64,000 bases of DNA from Candidatus Fusicatenibacter intestinigallinarum (GCA_019119555.1 DWWU01000009.1:53235-117234), one strand, 5' to 3'. Shown: positions 54,787 through 63,758, numbered from the stretch's first letter. Numbers and translations are program-made. The notes: a model not told the origin generated them from the letters alone.

Positions 54787-55806
54787 TCATTCATGTTCTG
54801 CCGTATCCGCCAGATATTCCCGGATCTTTCCGTTGATATCCTGTTCTGTAAAGGCAATACACTGCAAAACAGAATTTTTAATTTCCACCGCTTTGGAACT
54901 GCCGTGGGTTTTCACCACCAGCCCTTTCAGGCCCAGCAGCGGCGCTCCGCCATACTGGCTGGCGTCAAAGCTTTTTAATGTCTCTTTCAGCGCCGGCTTC
55001 ACCAGCAGAGCTCCTATTTTGCTGCGCAGAGACGTCAGCATTCCCTCTTTTACTTTGGAAATCAGCGTGGAACCCACGCCTTCGTACAGCTTCAGGATCA
55101 CATTTCCTACAAAAGCCTCGCAGACAATCACGTCTGCCGTTCCTTTCGGAATATCTCTGGCCTCGATGCTTCCGACAAAGTTGATCTGCCGGTTCTCCTT
55201 CAGCAGCGGGTAGGTTTCCTTTACCAACGCGTTTCCTTTTTCCTCTTCCACTCCGATGTTTACGATGGCGACTCTGGGCCGTTTCACTCCCATGACCCGT
55301 TCCATATAAATGGATCCCATCACCGCAAACTGTACCAGGTGAGAAGGACGCGCGTCGACGTTTGCTCCGCAGTCGATCAGCAGAGAAACGCCTTTTTCCG
55401 TCGGAATCAGCGGGGCAAGCGGCGGACGTTCCACTCCTTTGATTCTGCCGACAATGGTCTGTCCTCCCACGAGGACCGCTCCTGTGCTCCCCGAAGATAC
55501 GAATGCATCCGCTTCCTGATGACGCACCATTTTCATTCCCACAACAATGGAGGAATCTTTCTTCGTGCGGATCGCGTGAACCGGCGGTTCCCCGGTCTCG
55601 ATGACCTCCGATGCGGGAACGACAGTGATCTGGTCTTTGGGATACTCGTACCTGTCAAGCTCCGCTTTCACCTTCTCCGGCTGGCCGACCAGCGCAATCT
55701 GTACCCGGGAGTCAGCTTTGGCGGCCTCTACAGCGCCTTTGACCGGCTCGGTCGGAGCATAGTCGCCGCCCATTGCATCTACGGCTACTTTTATCTGGTT
55801 GCTCAT
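54787..55806 (-). CDS. plsX: Phosphate acyltransferase PlsX
   Basis: 339 residues: AVDAMGGDYAPTEPVKGAVE at the N-terminus, VSSGSTGAVLVGGQ near 105 and GAPLLGLKGLVVKTHGSS near 297. It makes acyl-phosphate from acyl-ACP for PlsY. It has its own promoter and is followed by acpP. Confidence 0.97.
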   Translation of the reverse strand: MSNQIKVAVDAMGGDYAPTEPVKGAVEAAKADSRVQIALVGQPEKVKAELDRYEYPKDQITVVPASEVIETGEPPVHAIRTKKDSSIVVGMKMVRHQEADAFVSSGSTGAVLVGGQTIVGRIKGVERPPLAPLIPTEKGVSLLIDCGANVDARPSHLVQFAVMGSIYMERVMGVKRPRVAIVNIGVEEEKGNALVKETYPLLKENRQINFVGSIEARDIPKGTADVIVCEAFVGNVILKLYEGVGSTLISKVKEGMLTSLRSKIGALLVKPALKETLKSFDASQYGGAPLLGLKGLVVKTHGSSKAVEIKNSVLQCIAFTEQDINGKIREYLADTAEHE

Positions 55807-55870
55807 TCTTTCGTCCTCTTTTCTGTTTCCGTTATTTTATGCCTTTCGAGGCGTAAACGCACCTGTTATA

Positions 55871-55899
55871 ACTATACTAGACTATTTCTTAAAAATCAA
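55871..55899 (-). promoter_or_regulatory. Promoter of plsX
   Basis: Minus-strand TTGATT (55894-55899), 17-base spacer, TATAGT (55871-55876). A convincing FapR operator was not found. Confidence 0.65.
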
Positions 55900-55916
55900 G
55901 TGGAAATAAGGCGGAC

Positions 55917-56268
55917 GGCGAATGACGCACACGGCACGGTTCTGGCCGGAGGGACGCGGGGAGGGATGCGGGCCTTGCGGAAGGAGAGACGCCGGGCAGA
56001 GGGAGGCAGGACGGGATGCGTGCTCACTCCGACATTCGGACACGGCACGGAGGGGGATGTTCGCGGCTCGCAGAGCATATTGTGAGGTGTGGCTACGGTG
56101 GGGTGCAGTTATGCTCTGCGCTCCGCGGACATCTCCTCCGTTTGTGTCCGCCTGTAGTCGCAAGCACTGCATTCCCGTCCTGCCTCCCCTGCCCGGCGCC
56201 TCTCCTTCCGTGGCCCGCATCCCTCCTCGCGCCCCTCCGGCGGAACCGCGCCGTGTGCGCCATTCGCC
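55917..56268. repeat. Long fold-back element with conserved internal loop, copy B
   Basis: A near-perfect inverted repeat of about 350 bp with a loop of about 30 bases near 56080-56109. Inside the arms are CACTCCG-ACA-TTC (56025-56037) and GCC-TGT-AGTCGCA (56150-56162). The flanking stems (GTGCT/AGCAC and GGACAC/GTGTCC) and the triplets ACA/TGT are complementary. Arms otherwise share no sequence with copy A. It occupies the gap between the lipoprotein gene and plsX; 55807-56536 has no gene. Confidence 0.85.
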
Positions 56269-56372
56269 TGTCTGTGGAGTGGGGCGATCGGGTGATTTGC
56301 GGTTTTGGTATACGACGTATTGTTATGTTTTGGTGTCTTGTAGCTTGTGCGTGGCTTTTGACTGTCTGGCTA

Positions 56373-56416
56373 CGCAAAACGCCGCAGATTGTCTGAGAAC
56401 CTGCGGCGTTTTGTGT
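56373..56416 (-). terminator. Terminator after the lipoprotein gene
   Basis: AAAACGCCGCAG and CTGCGGCGTTTT arms with a 13-base loop, U-run included in the arm. A T-rich tract follows the gene stop (56420-56515). Confidence 0.75.
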
Positions 56417-56536
56417 GAGTGGGTTTTGTGTTATTTGTTTTGTATTGTTTTTTATATTTTTGTCTTTCTGTTTGCTGTTTTTCTTTTTATCTTTGATTGT
56501 TTCTGCTATTCTGGAATTCCGGATCTGTGGTTTTTA

Positions 56537-57250
56537 TTACTGTACCCAGCGGCCGTTGGAGTCTACGGTGTAGCCGTCGACTACGGTGTCGTGGGCCATG
56601 CTGCCGTCGGGATTCAGATAGTACCATGCGTCGCCTTCCTGATACCAGCCGTTGCTGCGCATGTAGCCATTTTCATCAAAGGAGTACCACTCTCCATTGA
56701 TTTTTCTCCAGCAGGAGACGGGGTAATTTCCATCCTCATATCTGTACCACCATCCGGTTTCATCCTGGATCCATTCGCCGGCTGCCAGAACCTGGACTTC
56801 TATTGTGCTGCTGGTGGATTTGGCCATCGATTTGTCCAGGGTGTCTGTCGCTACTACATAATAATAGAAGATTCCTTCTTCGGTCAGTTCCGGTACATAG
56901 GAAGCCTCTGTCGCTCCTTCGATCGGCGTGCCGCCTCCGTTGGAATTGACTGTGTTCATGTACCACTGATAGGTGACGGTTCCTCCGTTGCTCACAGTGG
57001 CTTCAACGTTCAGCGCCGAAGCCTCTTCATTCAGATGAAAGGATACGCTTCCGGAAAGATCTGTGGTAAACGTGGGTTTTTCCAGAGATGCATCTGCCTT
57101 CACAGCCTCCGGATCGTCCATCGCGGCTACCTGCGATACAGTCGACACGGTCGCTGCCTGTCCTTCTGAGTCGTCTGTTGAACTGCAGCCGCCCAGTACC
57201 GAAATTCCCAGTACGCATACCGCTGCAAATACAACTATCTTTTTTCTCAT
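56537..57250 (-). CDS. Lipoprotein with Ig-like segment and cell-wall-binding repeats
   Basis: 237 residues. Lipoprotein signal peptide with lipobox LGGC, Cys22. A middle Ig-like segment (VSNGGTVTYQWYMNTV near 88) is followed, from about 155, by aromatic repeats WYRYEDGNYPVSCWRKING, WYSFDENGYM and WYYLNPDGSM of the choline-binding/cell-wall-binding type. Likely an exported surface protein bound to membrane and wall. Single gene with promoter and terminator. Confidence 0.85.
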   Translation of the reverse strand: MRKKIVVFAAVCVLGISVLGGCSSTDDSEGQAATVSTVSQVAAMDDPEAVKADASLEKPTFTTDLSGSVSFHLNEEASALNVEATVSNGGTVTYQWYMNTVNSNGGGTPIEGATEASYVPELTEEGIFYYYVVATDTLDKSMAKSTSSTIEVQVLAAGEWIQDETGWWYRYEDGNYPVSCWRKINGEWYSFDENGYMRSNGWYQEGDAWYYLNPDGSMAHDTVVDGYTVDSNGRWVQ

Positions 57251-57306
57251 ATTTATAACCCCTTTTCGTTCGTTGTATCTCTTCTGATTTACTGCAATTT
57301 GAAAAC

Positions 57307-57336
57307 ATTATAGCATAGGCTTTTTACACCCGTCAA
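57307..57336 (-). promoter_or_regulatory. Promoter of the lipoprotein gene
   Basis: Minus-strand TTGACG (57331-57336), 18-base spacer, perfect TATAAT (57307-57312). Confidence 0.7.
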
Positions 57337-57362
57337 TTCTTTCACTTAATTTTCACACTCCA

Positions 57363-57431
57363 ACAGGTAATGGTTCAGCCAGCGGAACGGTAACTTCCAA
57401 CGGCAACCACTCAGCCAGCGGAACTGTTACC
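57363..57431. repeat. Two tandem copies of the intergenic palindrome
   Basis: GGTTCAGCCAGCGGAACGGT and CTCAGCCAGCGGAACTGTTAC lie 36 bases apart (second copy quoted from 57412). Both are between dinB and the lipoprotein gene. The second abuts the dinB stop. Confidence 0.65.
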
Positions 57432-57439
57432 AAAAACGG

Positions 57440-58687
57440 TCACTCATGATTTCTGCGTTTTGCCTGATTCAGACCTTTGGACATATGGGAATACTGGCTG
57501 TCCAGAAAGCTGGTCCGTTTGATCGCATCCTCCCCGTATTTTCCGCGGATTTTGTCAATAGCCGCGTCAAGCTTTCTCTGCTTTTCATTTTCCTCTTCGC
57601 CAAACAGGGAAAGCTGATGATATTCTTCTTTCGCCGCCTTCGATACCTGGACGCCAATCAGACGGACCGGGTGACCCTTCCACATCTCTTTCAGAAGACG
57701 GCAGGCAGCCCCATAGATTTCGTTGGTGCTGTCCGTCATCCGTCCCAGCTGCTCCTGGTGCGACCGCCGGCGAAAACTGCTGTCCACCATCTGAACCGTC
57801 ACCACAGAACCTTTCATCTGATCCATGCGCAGACGGGCTCCCACCGTCTCGCAAAGAGACAGAACCACCAGACGGGCTTCCTCCTGGGTCAGCAGATCCC
57901 TGGGAAGGGTTACACTGTTTCCGTATCCCTTGTTCTCCACCTCTCTGCCTACCATCGGTGAGGACTCGATTCCGTTGGCATACTCCCAGAGCACTTTTCC
58001 CTGGGATTTCAGATTTCTCACAAGAAACTCCCGATCGCTCCCGGCCAGTTCACCGATCGTATGGATTCCCAGCTTTTCCAGCTTTTTCTCTGTGGACCGT
58101 CCGACGCCGAACAGCTCGCGCACCGGCAGCGGCCACATTTTTTCAGGCACTTCCTCCGGGAACAGGGTATGTACTTTGTCCGGTTTTTCAAAATCCGAGG
58201 CCATCTTAGCCAGGAGCCGGTTAACGGAAATTCCGACGTTTACGGTAAATCCAAGCTCTTTGCGGATACGGACGCGGATCTTCTGCGCACAGTCCAGAGG
58301 TTCTCCAAACAGCTTTTCCATTCCGGTCATATCAACAAACGCTTCATCGATACTGTATGGCTCCACGCTGGGCGAATATTCGGAGAGAAGCTTCATCAGT
58401 TTTCTGCTGCACCTGACATACTGATCATAATCCGGAGGAAACACCAGAAGTTCCGGGCATTTCTCCCTCGCCCTGGCCAACGGCTCTCCCGTCTGCACGC
58501 CAAAACGCTTCGCCGCAACACTTTTCGCAAGGACGATCCCATGCCTGTTCTGTTCATTTCCCCCGATCGCCGCCGGAATTTCCTGAATTTTCTCCGGATA
58601 TCCGGGCTCACCTCTGTGCAGAAGACCGGACCAGCTGAGAAATGCACTGTTTACATCAATATGAAAATATATCTTCTGCTTTTTCAT
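57440..58687 (-). CDS. dinB: DNA polymerase IV (Y family)
   Basis: 415 residues. FHIDVNSAFLSW with the metal Asp at the N-terminus, VLAKSVAAKRFGVQTGEP near 52, PYSIDEAFVDMTG near 102 with the second acidic pair, and the little-finger domain from about 235. It is a translesion polymerase. ATG after GGAGGTGACA. It is preceded by nested hairpins at 58711-58839. Confidence 0.95.
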   Translation of the reverse strand: MKKQKIYFHIDVNSAFLSWSGLLHRGEPGYPEKIQEIPAAIGGNEQNRHGIVLAKSVAAKRFGVQTGEPLARAREKCPELLVFPPDYDQYVRCSRKLMKLLSEYSPSVEPYSIDEAFVDMTGMEKLFGEPLDCAQKIRVRIRKELGFTVNVGISVNRLLAKMASDFEKPDKVHTLFPEEVPEKMWPLPVRELFGVGRSTEKKLEKLGIHTIGELAGSDREFLVRNLKSQGKVLWEYANGIESSPMVGREVENKGYGNSVTLPRDLLTQEEARLVVLSLCETVGARLRMDQMKGSVVTVQMVDSSFRRRSHQEQLGRMTDSTNEIYGAACRLLKEMWKGHPVRLIGVQVSKAAKEEYHQLSLFGEEENEKQRKLDAAIDKIRGKYGEDAIKRTSFLDSQYSHMSKGLNQAKRRNHE

Positions 58688-58710
58688 TTGTCACCTCCGC
58701 AGAACCGCAG

Positions 58711-58839
58711 CCGGCAAATTTCTGCCCATGCGGGCACGGCGGCCGCCTGCCGGGCAATAGGCAGCTCGCAGCAAAGCTGTTCGCTGTCCGTTGCCCGGCA
58801 AATGTCCGTTCATGCAAGCATGACGGCCGTTTGCCGGGC
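58711..58839. repeat. Tandem nested hairpins between dinB and rpmF
   Basis: Two related hairpins, 58711-58755 and 58795-58839, each with CCGGCAAAT at one end and TGCCGGGC at the other, repeat at an 84-base period. GCCGGGCAA and TTGCCCGGC of neighbouring copies also pair with each other. Not a CRISPR (only two copies, self-complementary). Confidence 0.65.
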
Positions 58840-58847
58840 GTATCGCG

Positions 58848-58884
58848 CAAAAACGGGGCTCCGAGATTTCTCTCAAAGCCCCGT
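58848..58884 (-). terminator. Terminator after rpmF
   Basis: ACGGGGCT and AGCCCCGT arms followed on the minus strand by TTTTTG. Confidence 0.8.
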
Positions 58885-58895
58885 CCGTTTCGGAA

Positions 58896-59075
58896 TCAAT
58901 CCACAGCAACGACTTCTTTTTTGTTGTAAGAACCACAAGCTTTGCAAACTCTGTGCGGCATCATCAGAGCACCGCACTTGCTGCATTTTACCAGGTTCGG
59001 AGCAGACATTTTCCAGTTTGCTCTTCTCTTATCGCGTCTCGCTTTGGAAGATTTATTCTTTGGACAGATGGACAT
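58896..59075 (-). CDS. rpmF: 50S ribosomal protein L32
   Basis: 59 residues: MSICPKNKSSKARRDKRRAN, then a zinc ribbon CSKCGALMMPHRVCKAC with two CxxC pairs. ATG at 59075 after AAGGAGGTGT. It lies two bases behind yceD, the usual pair in Firmicutes. Confidence 0.97.
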   Translation of the reverse strand: MSICPKNKSSKARRDKRRANWKMSAPNLVKCSKCGALMMPHRVCKACGSYNKKEVVAVD

Positions 59076-59077
59076 AT

Positions 59078-59605
59078 TTACACCTCCTTAAACTTGCTGA
59101 ATATATCACGGATAGCAGCCATTCGCGGGTCGGGGACTGTGGTATCACAGTCACAGGTCTGAATATTCAGATTTGCACCACATCGGCTGCAGATTCCTTT
59201 ACAGTCATCTTTACACAGCACTCGAATCGGCCATTGGACTAAAAGTTCATTGCGGATCAGCGCCTCCACATCCAGAAAATTCTTGTCCGCAAAAGAGGAA
59301 TCTTCCCCCAGATCCTCCCGTTCCTCCTCGGTGAGATTGAAATCAATCTTCCGGTCAAAGGCAAGGACAAATTCCTTTTCCACCGGGCACAGACATCTTG
59401 CACAGGACAATTCCAGCTTCAGCTTCGTGCCTCCGGTAATCTTTAGAACGTAATTTCCCTCATGTGTCAGAGTAAGTTCCACAGGCTGACTTTCCAGCAG
59501 CGGATATATGACCCCGCCGATTTCCATCTCGGAAAGCTCGAGGGGAAGCTTATAGGCTTCCGATGCTCCATCCCGTGAGAATAACTTTACAAGGCTGATT
59601 TCCAT
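59078..59605 (-). CDS. yceD: YceD/DUF177 family protein
   Basis: 175 residues with CARCLCPVEKEF near 90 and a CxxC pair in CKDDCKGICSRCGANLN near 140, the usual DUF177 landmarks. In bacteria it is linked to 23S rRNA or L32 and precedes rpmF. ATG after TAGGAGATTG. Confidence 0.92.
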   Translation of the reverse strand: MEISLVKLFSRDGASEAYKLPLELSEMEIGGVIYPLLESQPVELTLTHEGNYVLKITGGTKLKLELSCARCLCPVEKEFVLAFDRKIDFNLTEEEREDLGEDSSFADKNFLDVEALIRNELLVQWPIRVLCKDDCKGICSRCGANLNIQTCDCDTTVPDPRMAAIRDIFSKFKEV

Positions 59606-59632
59606 AACAATCTCCTAATCACACATTAATAG

Positions 59633-59661
59633 ATTATAACTTCGAAGGTAATGTTTGTCAA
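59633..59661 (-). promoter_or_regulatory. Promoter of yceD-rpmF
   Basis: Minus-strand TTGACA (59656-59661), 17-base spacer, perfect TATAAT (59633-59638). Confidence 0.8.
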
Positions 59662-59690
59662 CTGTTTTTTATTTAAAAACAACATTCCAT

Positions 59691-59820
59691 TTACAGTTCA
59701 TACGGTCTGTGCATCTACTGCACAGACCATGTGAAAACGCAGAACCTGCGGGCATCCGGCCCATCGCAAAGCGATTTTCGATAGCCGGATGCCGAAACAG
59801 CTCAGTCAGCTGAACTGTTT
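59691..59820. repeat. Composite interspersed element, reverse copy
   Basis: The reverse complement repeats the module order of 54272-54404: ACAGTTCAGCTGACTGAGCTGT, the GCATCCGGCTAT hairpin, CCCGCAGG, then the GGTCTGTGCA/TGCACAGACC hairpin and TGAACTGTAAA. It touches the ackA stop codon (first module quoted in 59798-59820). Confidence 0.8.
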
Positions 59821-61013
59821 TACTTCTTTACCAGTTCCACTGTCTCCTCGCAGATCGCGATCTCTTCATTGGTCGGAATCACGCATGCGGTAATCTTGGA
59901 TTCCGGTTTTGTGATGATCATTTCCTTGCCGCGGCAGTTGTTTGCTTCCTCGTCGAATACCAGACCCATGAACTGGAATGCTTCACAGATCTCTTTCCGA
60001 AGCGGAATCGCATTTTCGCCCAGGCCTGCGGTAAAGGTGATAACGTCCACGCCGCCCATCGCTGCGATGTAAGAACCGATGTATTTGATAATGCGGTAAG
60101 CATATGCTTCCAGGCAGTTGATTGCATCCTGATTTCCTGCCTCAGCAGCTGCGGATACATCGCGGTAATCGCTGGAGATTCCGGTCATACCCAGCATACC
60201 GGATTTTTTGTTCAGAATATTCAGAACCTCTGACACATCCAGGTTCTCTTTGTGGCACAGATACTCTACAACCGCCGGATCCACATCACCGGAACGTGTT
60301 CCCATGATTACTCCTTCCAGCGGAGTAAGACCCATGGAGGTGTCCACACATTTTCCGTTCTTAACGGCAGACAGAGATGCGCCGTTGCCCATATGGCATA
60401 CGATAATCTTCAGATCCTTGATATCTTTCCCCAGGAACTCTGCAGTTCTTCTGGAAACATATTTATGGGAAGTCCCGTGGAAGCCGTATTTACGGATCGC
60501 GTATTTCTCATAGTATTCCTTCGGCAGACCGTACATATACGCTTTCGGCGGCATTGTCTGATGGAATGCGGTATCAAAGACAGCTACGTTCGGAACGCCC
60601 GGCATCAGTTTCATGCAGGCATGAATTCCCATCAGGTTTGCAGGATTGTGCAGCGGTCCAAGATCGGAGCACTCTTCGATTACCTTGATAACCTCGTCGT
60701 CGATGATCACCGGCTGTGTGATCTTCATACCGCCGTGCAGAACCCGGTGTCCGATTGCATCGATCTCTTTCAGAGATTTGATTACGCCGGTTTTTTCATT
60801 TACAAGCGCGTCCAGAACCATCTGGATTGCCTCGGTATGGCTCGGCATCGCTGCCTCTGTCACTTCTTTTTCTCCGTTTTCCGGCTCGTAAACAAGACGT
60901 CCGTCGATTCCGATTCTCTCGCAGAGTCCCTTTGCCATCACTTCACGGTTATCGTAATTGATCAGCTGGAATTTCAGGGAAGAACTTCCGCAGTTTACTA
61001 CTAATACGTTCAT
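59820..61013 (-). CDS. ackA: Acetate kinase
   Basis: 397 residues. ASKHA fold with LVVNCGSSSLKFQLIN at the N-terminus, VFDTAFHQTMPPKAYMYGLP near 147 and HMGNGASLSAVKNGK near 206. It makes acetate and ATP from acetyl-phosphate, the ATP-yielding step of acetogenesis. Downstream of pta, 216 bases on. Confidence 0.98.
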   Translation of the reverse strand: MNVLVVNCGSSSLKFQLINYDNREVMAKGLCERIGIDGRLVYEPENGEKEVTEAAMPSHTEAIQMVLDALVNEKTGVIKSLKEIDAIGHRVLHGGMKITQPVIIDDEVIKVIEECSDLGPLHNPANLMGIHACMKLMPGVPNVAVFDTAFHQTMPPKAYMYGLPKEYYEKYAIRKYGFHGTSHKYVSRRTAEFLGKDIKDLKIIVCHMGNGASLSAVKNGKCVDTSMGLTPLEGVIMGTRSGDVDPAVVEYLCHKENLDVSEVLNILNKKSGMLGMTGISSDYRDVSAAAEAGNQDAINCLEAYAYRIIKYIGSYIAAMGGVDVITFTAGLGENAIPLRKEICEAFQFMGLVFDEEANNCRGKEMIITKPESKITACVIPTNEEIAICEETVELVKK

Positions 61014-61164
61014 TTCAAATTTCCTCCGATTTTATATATTTTCCGCAGCCGGGCCGCCGTCGTCACAGCTGCAGTCATGACAGGATATGGCTTTCCCTGC
61101 CTTTTGCAGCAGAGAAAGCCATATATTTCTCCCGAATTTTCACTGACGGCCTCTTTCATGCAGC

Positions 61165-61215
61165 CCAGATTCCCGGACCGAATGCCCGCAGGCACTATGT
61201 TTCATACAGTTGCGC
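61165..61215. repeat. Fragment of the composite repeat between pta and ackA
   Basis: GGACCGAATGCCCGCAGGCA and CTATGTTTCATAC match the middle of the element at 54272-54404. Confidence 0.6.
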
Positions 61216-61233
61216 CGCCGTACATGTTCTGAT

Positions 61234-62229
61234 TTACTGATTCTGGCACTGTACCGCTGTGATTGCCACAACGCCTACGATATCTTCTGCGGAGCATCCG
61301 CGGGACAGATCGTTGACCGGAGCAGCGATACCCTGCGTCATCGGACCGTAAGCCTCTGCCTTTGCAAGACGCTGTACCAGTTTGTATCCGATATTTCCTG
61401 CATCCAGATCTGGGAAAATCAGCACGTTTGCATGTCCTGCAACCTTGCTGTCCGGTGCTTTGGAAGCTCCTACGCTCGGAACAATCGCCGCGTCAAGCTG
61501 CAGTTCTCCGTCCAGAGCCAAATCCGGGTTTGCTTCCTTGGCGATTCTTGTCGCCTCTACCACTTTGTCCACATCCGCATGCTTTGCGCTTCCCTTTGTG
61601 GAGTGAGACAGCATTGCGACACGCGGCTCATTTCCGGTCAGCAGACGATAGGATTCTGCGGAAGACTCTGCGATCGCTGCCAGTTCTTCCGCCGTCGGGT
61701 TCTGGTTCAGTCCGCAGTCACCAAACACGAATACGCCGTCGTCGCCGTACTCGCAGTCCGGAACTACCATCAGGAAAAACGCGGATACCAGCTTGGTTCC
61801 CGGTTTCGTCTTCAGAATCTGCAGACACGGACGCAGAGTATTCGCGGTGGAATGGCATGCGCCGGATACCAGTCCGTCTGCGTCACCCATCTTAACCATC
61901 ATAACTCCGTAATAGGTATAATCGTTCATCAGTGTCTCTTTTGCCTTTTCCGGCGTCATACCCTTCTTTTCGCGAAGCTCTACCAGTTTGTCAATATATG
62001 CCTGAGTCTTTTCGCAGGTTTCCGGGTTTACGATCTTTGCCTTGGATACGTCCAGTCCTTCGCTGCCTTTCTTTACTGCTTCCTCAGAGCCAATGATGAT
62101 CAGATTTGCCAGATCCTCTGCGAGAATCTGTGCTGCTGCCTCATATGTTCTTCTGTCTTCTGATTCCGGCAGAACAATTGTCTTTTTGTCTGCTCTTGCT
62201 CTTGCTTTAATTGTGTCAATAAATCCCAT
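61234..62229 (-). CDS. pta: Phosphate acetyltransferase
   Basis: 331 residues. VLPESEDRRTYEAAAQILAE near 20, GLVSGACHSTANTLRPCLQI near 117 and MLSHSTKGSAKHADVDKV near 205 are the short-form Pta core. It converts acetyl-CoA and phosphate to acetyl-phosphate. The ATG at 62229 follows AAAGGAG; the open frame upstream crosses the promoter. Confidence 0.97.
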   Translation of the reverse strand: MGFIDTIKARARADKKTIVLPESEDRRTYEAAAQILAEDLANLIIIGSEEAVKKGSEGLDVSKAKIVNPETCEKTQAYIDKLVELREKKGMTPEKAKETLMNDYTYYGVMMVKMGDADGLVSGACHSTANTLRPCLQILKTKPGTKLVSAFFLMVVPDCEYGDDGVFVFGDCGLNQNPTAEELAAIAESSAESYRLLTGNEPRVAMLSHSTKGSAKHADVDKVVEATRIAKEANPDLALDGELQLDAAIVPSVGASKAPDSKVAGHANVLIFPDLDAGNIGYKLVQRLAKAEAYGPMTQGIAAPVNDLSRGCSAEDIVGVVAITAVQCQNQ

Positions 62230-62269
62230 GATTCTTTGACTCCTTTCGCTAAATTTGCTCATTAATTTC

Positions 62270-62298
62270 ATTATAGTACGATCTTCTGTTACCGGCAA
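62270..62298 (-). promoter_or_regulatory. Promoter of pta(-ackA)
   Basis: Minus-strand TTGCCG (62293-62298), 17-base spacer, perfect TATAAT (62270-62275). Confidence 0.75.
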
Positions 62299-62312
62299 GG
62301 GTAGTTATATTT

Positions 62313-62505
62313 TTAACAATATTGAGCCGCAGAAAAAAGAAACAGTGGCAAACAGACGGCTCCCAGTCCGAGTGCGTGAGCGGCAAGACAAATATTCTGA
62401 ACGGCTATGGCTCCGTCGATGACCCAGTAGTCCTGAGCGGGAGGATGATGCATTTTCTCCTCTTCGATGGGCTTACCAGTAAATTTCCGGACACTCCGTC
62501 TTGCA
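62313..62505 (-). pseudogene. Nitroreductase remnant
   Basis: The minus strand reads ARRSVRKFTGKPIEEEKM, the usual nitroreductase N-terminus, then jumps to YWVIDGAIAVQNICLAAHAL, a segment that normally lies some 70 residues further on. It stops at 62313 after GLGAVCLPLF. So the middle and the C-terminal parts are lost. No start site is visible. It lies between pta and tmcAL. Confidence 0.7.
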
Positions 62506-62529
62506 TTTCCCCGTTTGCTGTTATATGAT
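62501..62529 (+). promoter_or_regulatory. Promoter of tmcAL
   Basis: TTGCAT (62501-62506), 17-base spacer, TATGAT (62524-62529), inside the start of the nitroreductase remnant. Confidence 0.65.
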
Positions 62530-62558
62530 GCTTTCAGACATCTGAAAGGAATCTTTTT

Positions 62559-63758
62559 ATGATAATCACAGGAATTATTGCCGAATACAATCCCTTCCAC
62601 AACGGCCATGCGTATCAACTGGCCAAAGCCCGTGAACTGACCGGCGCAGAGTACCTGATTGTGGTCATGAGCGGAGATTTCGTCCAGCGTGGAACACCCG
62701 CGATTCTGGAAAAGCATCTGAGAACGCGTTTTGCTCTGGAAAACGGCGCCGATCTGGTCCTGGAACTGCCCGTCCGTTCCTCCACTGCCAGCGCTATGGA
62801 CTTTGCAGCGGGAGCCATACGTATGCTGCACGCTCTGCATGCCGTGACATACCTTTGCTTCGGCAGCGAATCCGGGGATCTGGACGCACTGGACGCGGCC
62901 GCCGGGATTCTTGAGCAGGAACCGGCGGAATATCGTTCCGCTCTGCAGGCAGCGCTGAAAAGCGGCGCCTCCTATCCGGCGGCGCGTCAGAAAGCGTTTG
63001 AAGCCTGCAGAACGGATTCCCGTCTTTCTCAGGTTCCCGCCGGGCTTCTGACCGCCCCCAATAACATTCTCGGGATCGAATACCTGCGGGCTCTGCGCAG
63101 GCTGGACAGCCCGATCCGTCCGGTCACGCTGACACGGACCAGCGACAACTACCATTCTCCCCGGCTGGATCAGGGTTTTGCCTCCGCAACGGCGATCCGG
63201 AAAACGCTGACCGGGCCGGAGCCGGAGCTGATTTCCGGGTTTGTCCCCGACAACGTCCTCCCTGTTCTGCTGGAAGCAGTCAAAGACGGCGCGCTGATGA
63301 GCGAGGACGATTTTTCTCTTCCTCTGAAATATCAGCTGCTCCTGAGCACGCCAGAAACCCTCTCCGGCTTTCTCGACGTTTCCGAAGCGCTGGCCAACCG
63401 CATCCACCGGCGCCTCAGCGAATATACCGGCTACCGCCAGTTCGCAGAACTTCTGAAAACCCGGGAAACCACCAGGACACGGATCAACCGCTCTCTGCTC
63501 CACATTCTTCTGCGCCTGGAACGGGAATCGGATCCGCTTCCCTGTCTGCGGATCCTGGGGTTCCGGAAAAGCTCTGCCCCTCTGCTGAATTACCTGAAAC
63601 GGCACACGGAGCTTCCGCTGGTTTCGCGTCTGTCGGCACTTCCCGGGCACGCGGTCCGGGAGGATCTTTTCGCATCCAATCTGTACCACTCCGCCCTCGC
63701 CTGCAAAACCGGGATTCCCCGTCCCGATGAGCGGAGCCTTCCTGTGGTGATTGTCTGA
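62559..63758 (+). CDS. tmcAL: tRNA(Met) cytidine acetate ligase TmcAL
   Basis: 399 residues. Nucleotidyltransferase motif AEYNPFHNGHAYQLAKAREL near 8 (HxGH), VVMSGDFVQRGTPAILEKHL near 36, and a C-terminal region of about 150 residues. The enzyme makes N4-acetylcytidine at the wobble base of elongator tRNA-Met directly from acetate and ATP. An acetate producer would not be short of that substrate (inference). ATG after AAAGGAATC. Confidence 0.93.
   Translation: MIITGIIAEYNPFHNGHAYQLAKARELTGAEYLIVVMSGDFVQRGTPAILEKHLRTRFALENGADLVLELPVRSSTASAMDFAAGAIRMLHALHAVTYLCFGSESGDLDALDAAAGILEQEPAEYRSALQAALKSGASYPAARQKAFEACRTDSRLSQVPAGLLTAPNNILGIEYLRALRRLDSPIRPVTLTRTSDNYHSPRLDQGFASATAIRKTLTGPEPELISGFVPDNVLPVLLEAVKDGALMSEDDFSLPLKYQLLLSTPETLSGFLDVSEALANRIHRRLSEYTGYRQFAELLKTRETTRTRINRSLLHILLRLERESDPLPCLRILGFRKSSAPLLNYLKRHTELPLVSRLSALPGHAVREDLFASNLYHSALACKTGIPRPDERSLPVVIV

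Noticed and set aside
55871..55899. FapR operator at the plsX promoter
   Set aside because: Some bases resemble a FapR half-site, but no proper dyad is present.
58711..58839. CRISPR array
   Set aside because: Only two units, each self-complementary, with no cas genes nearby.
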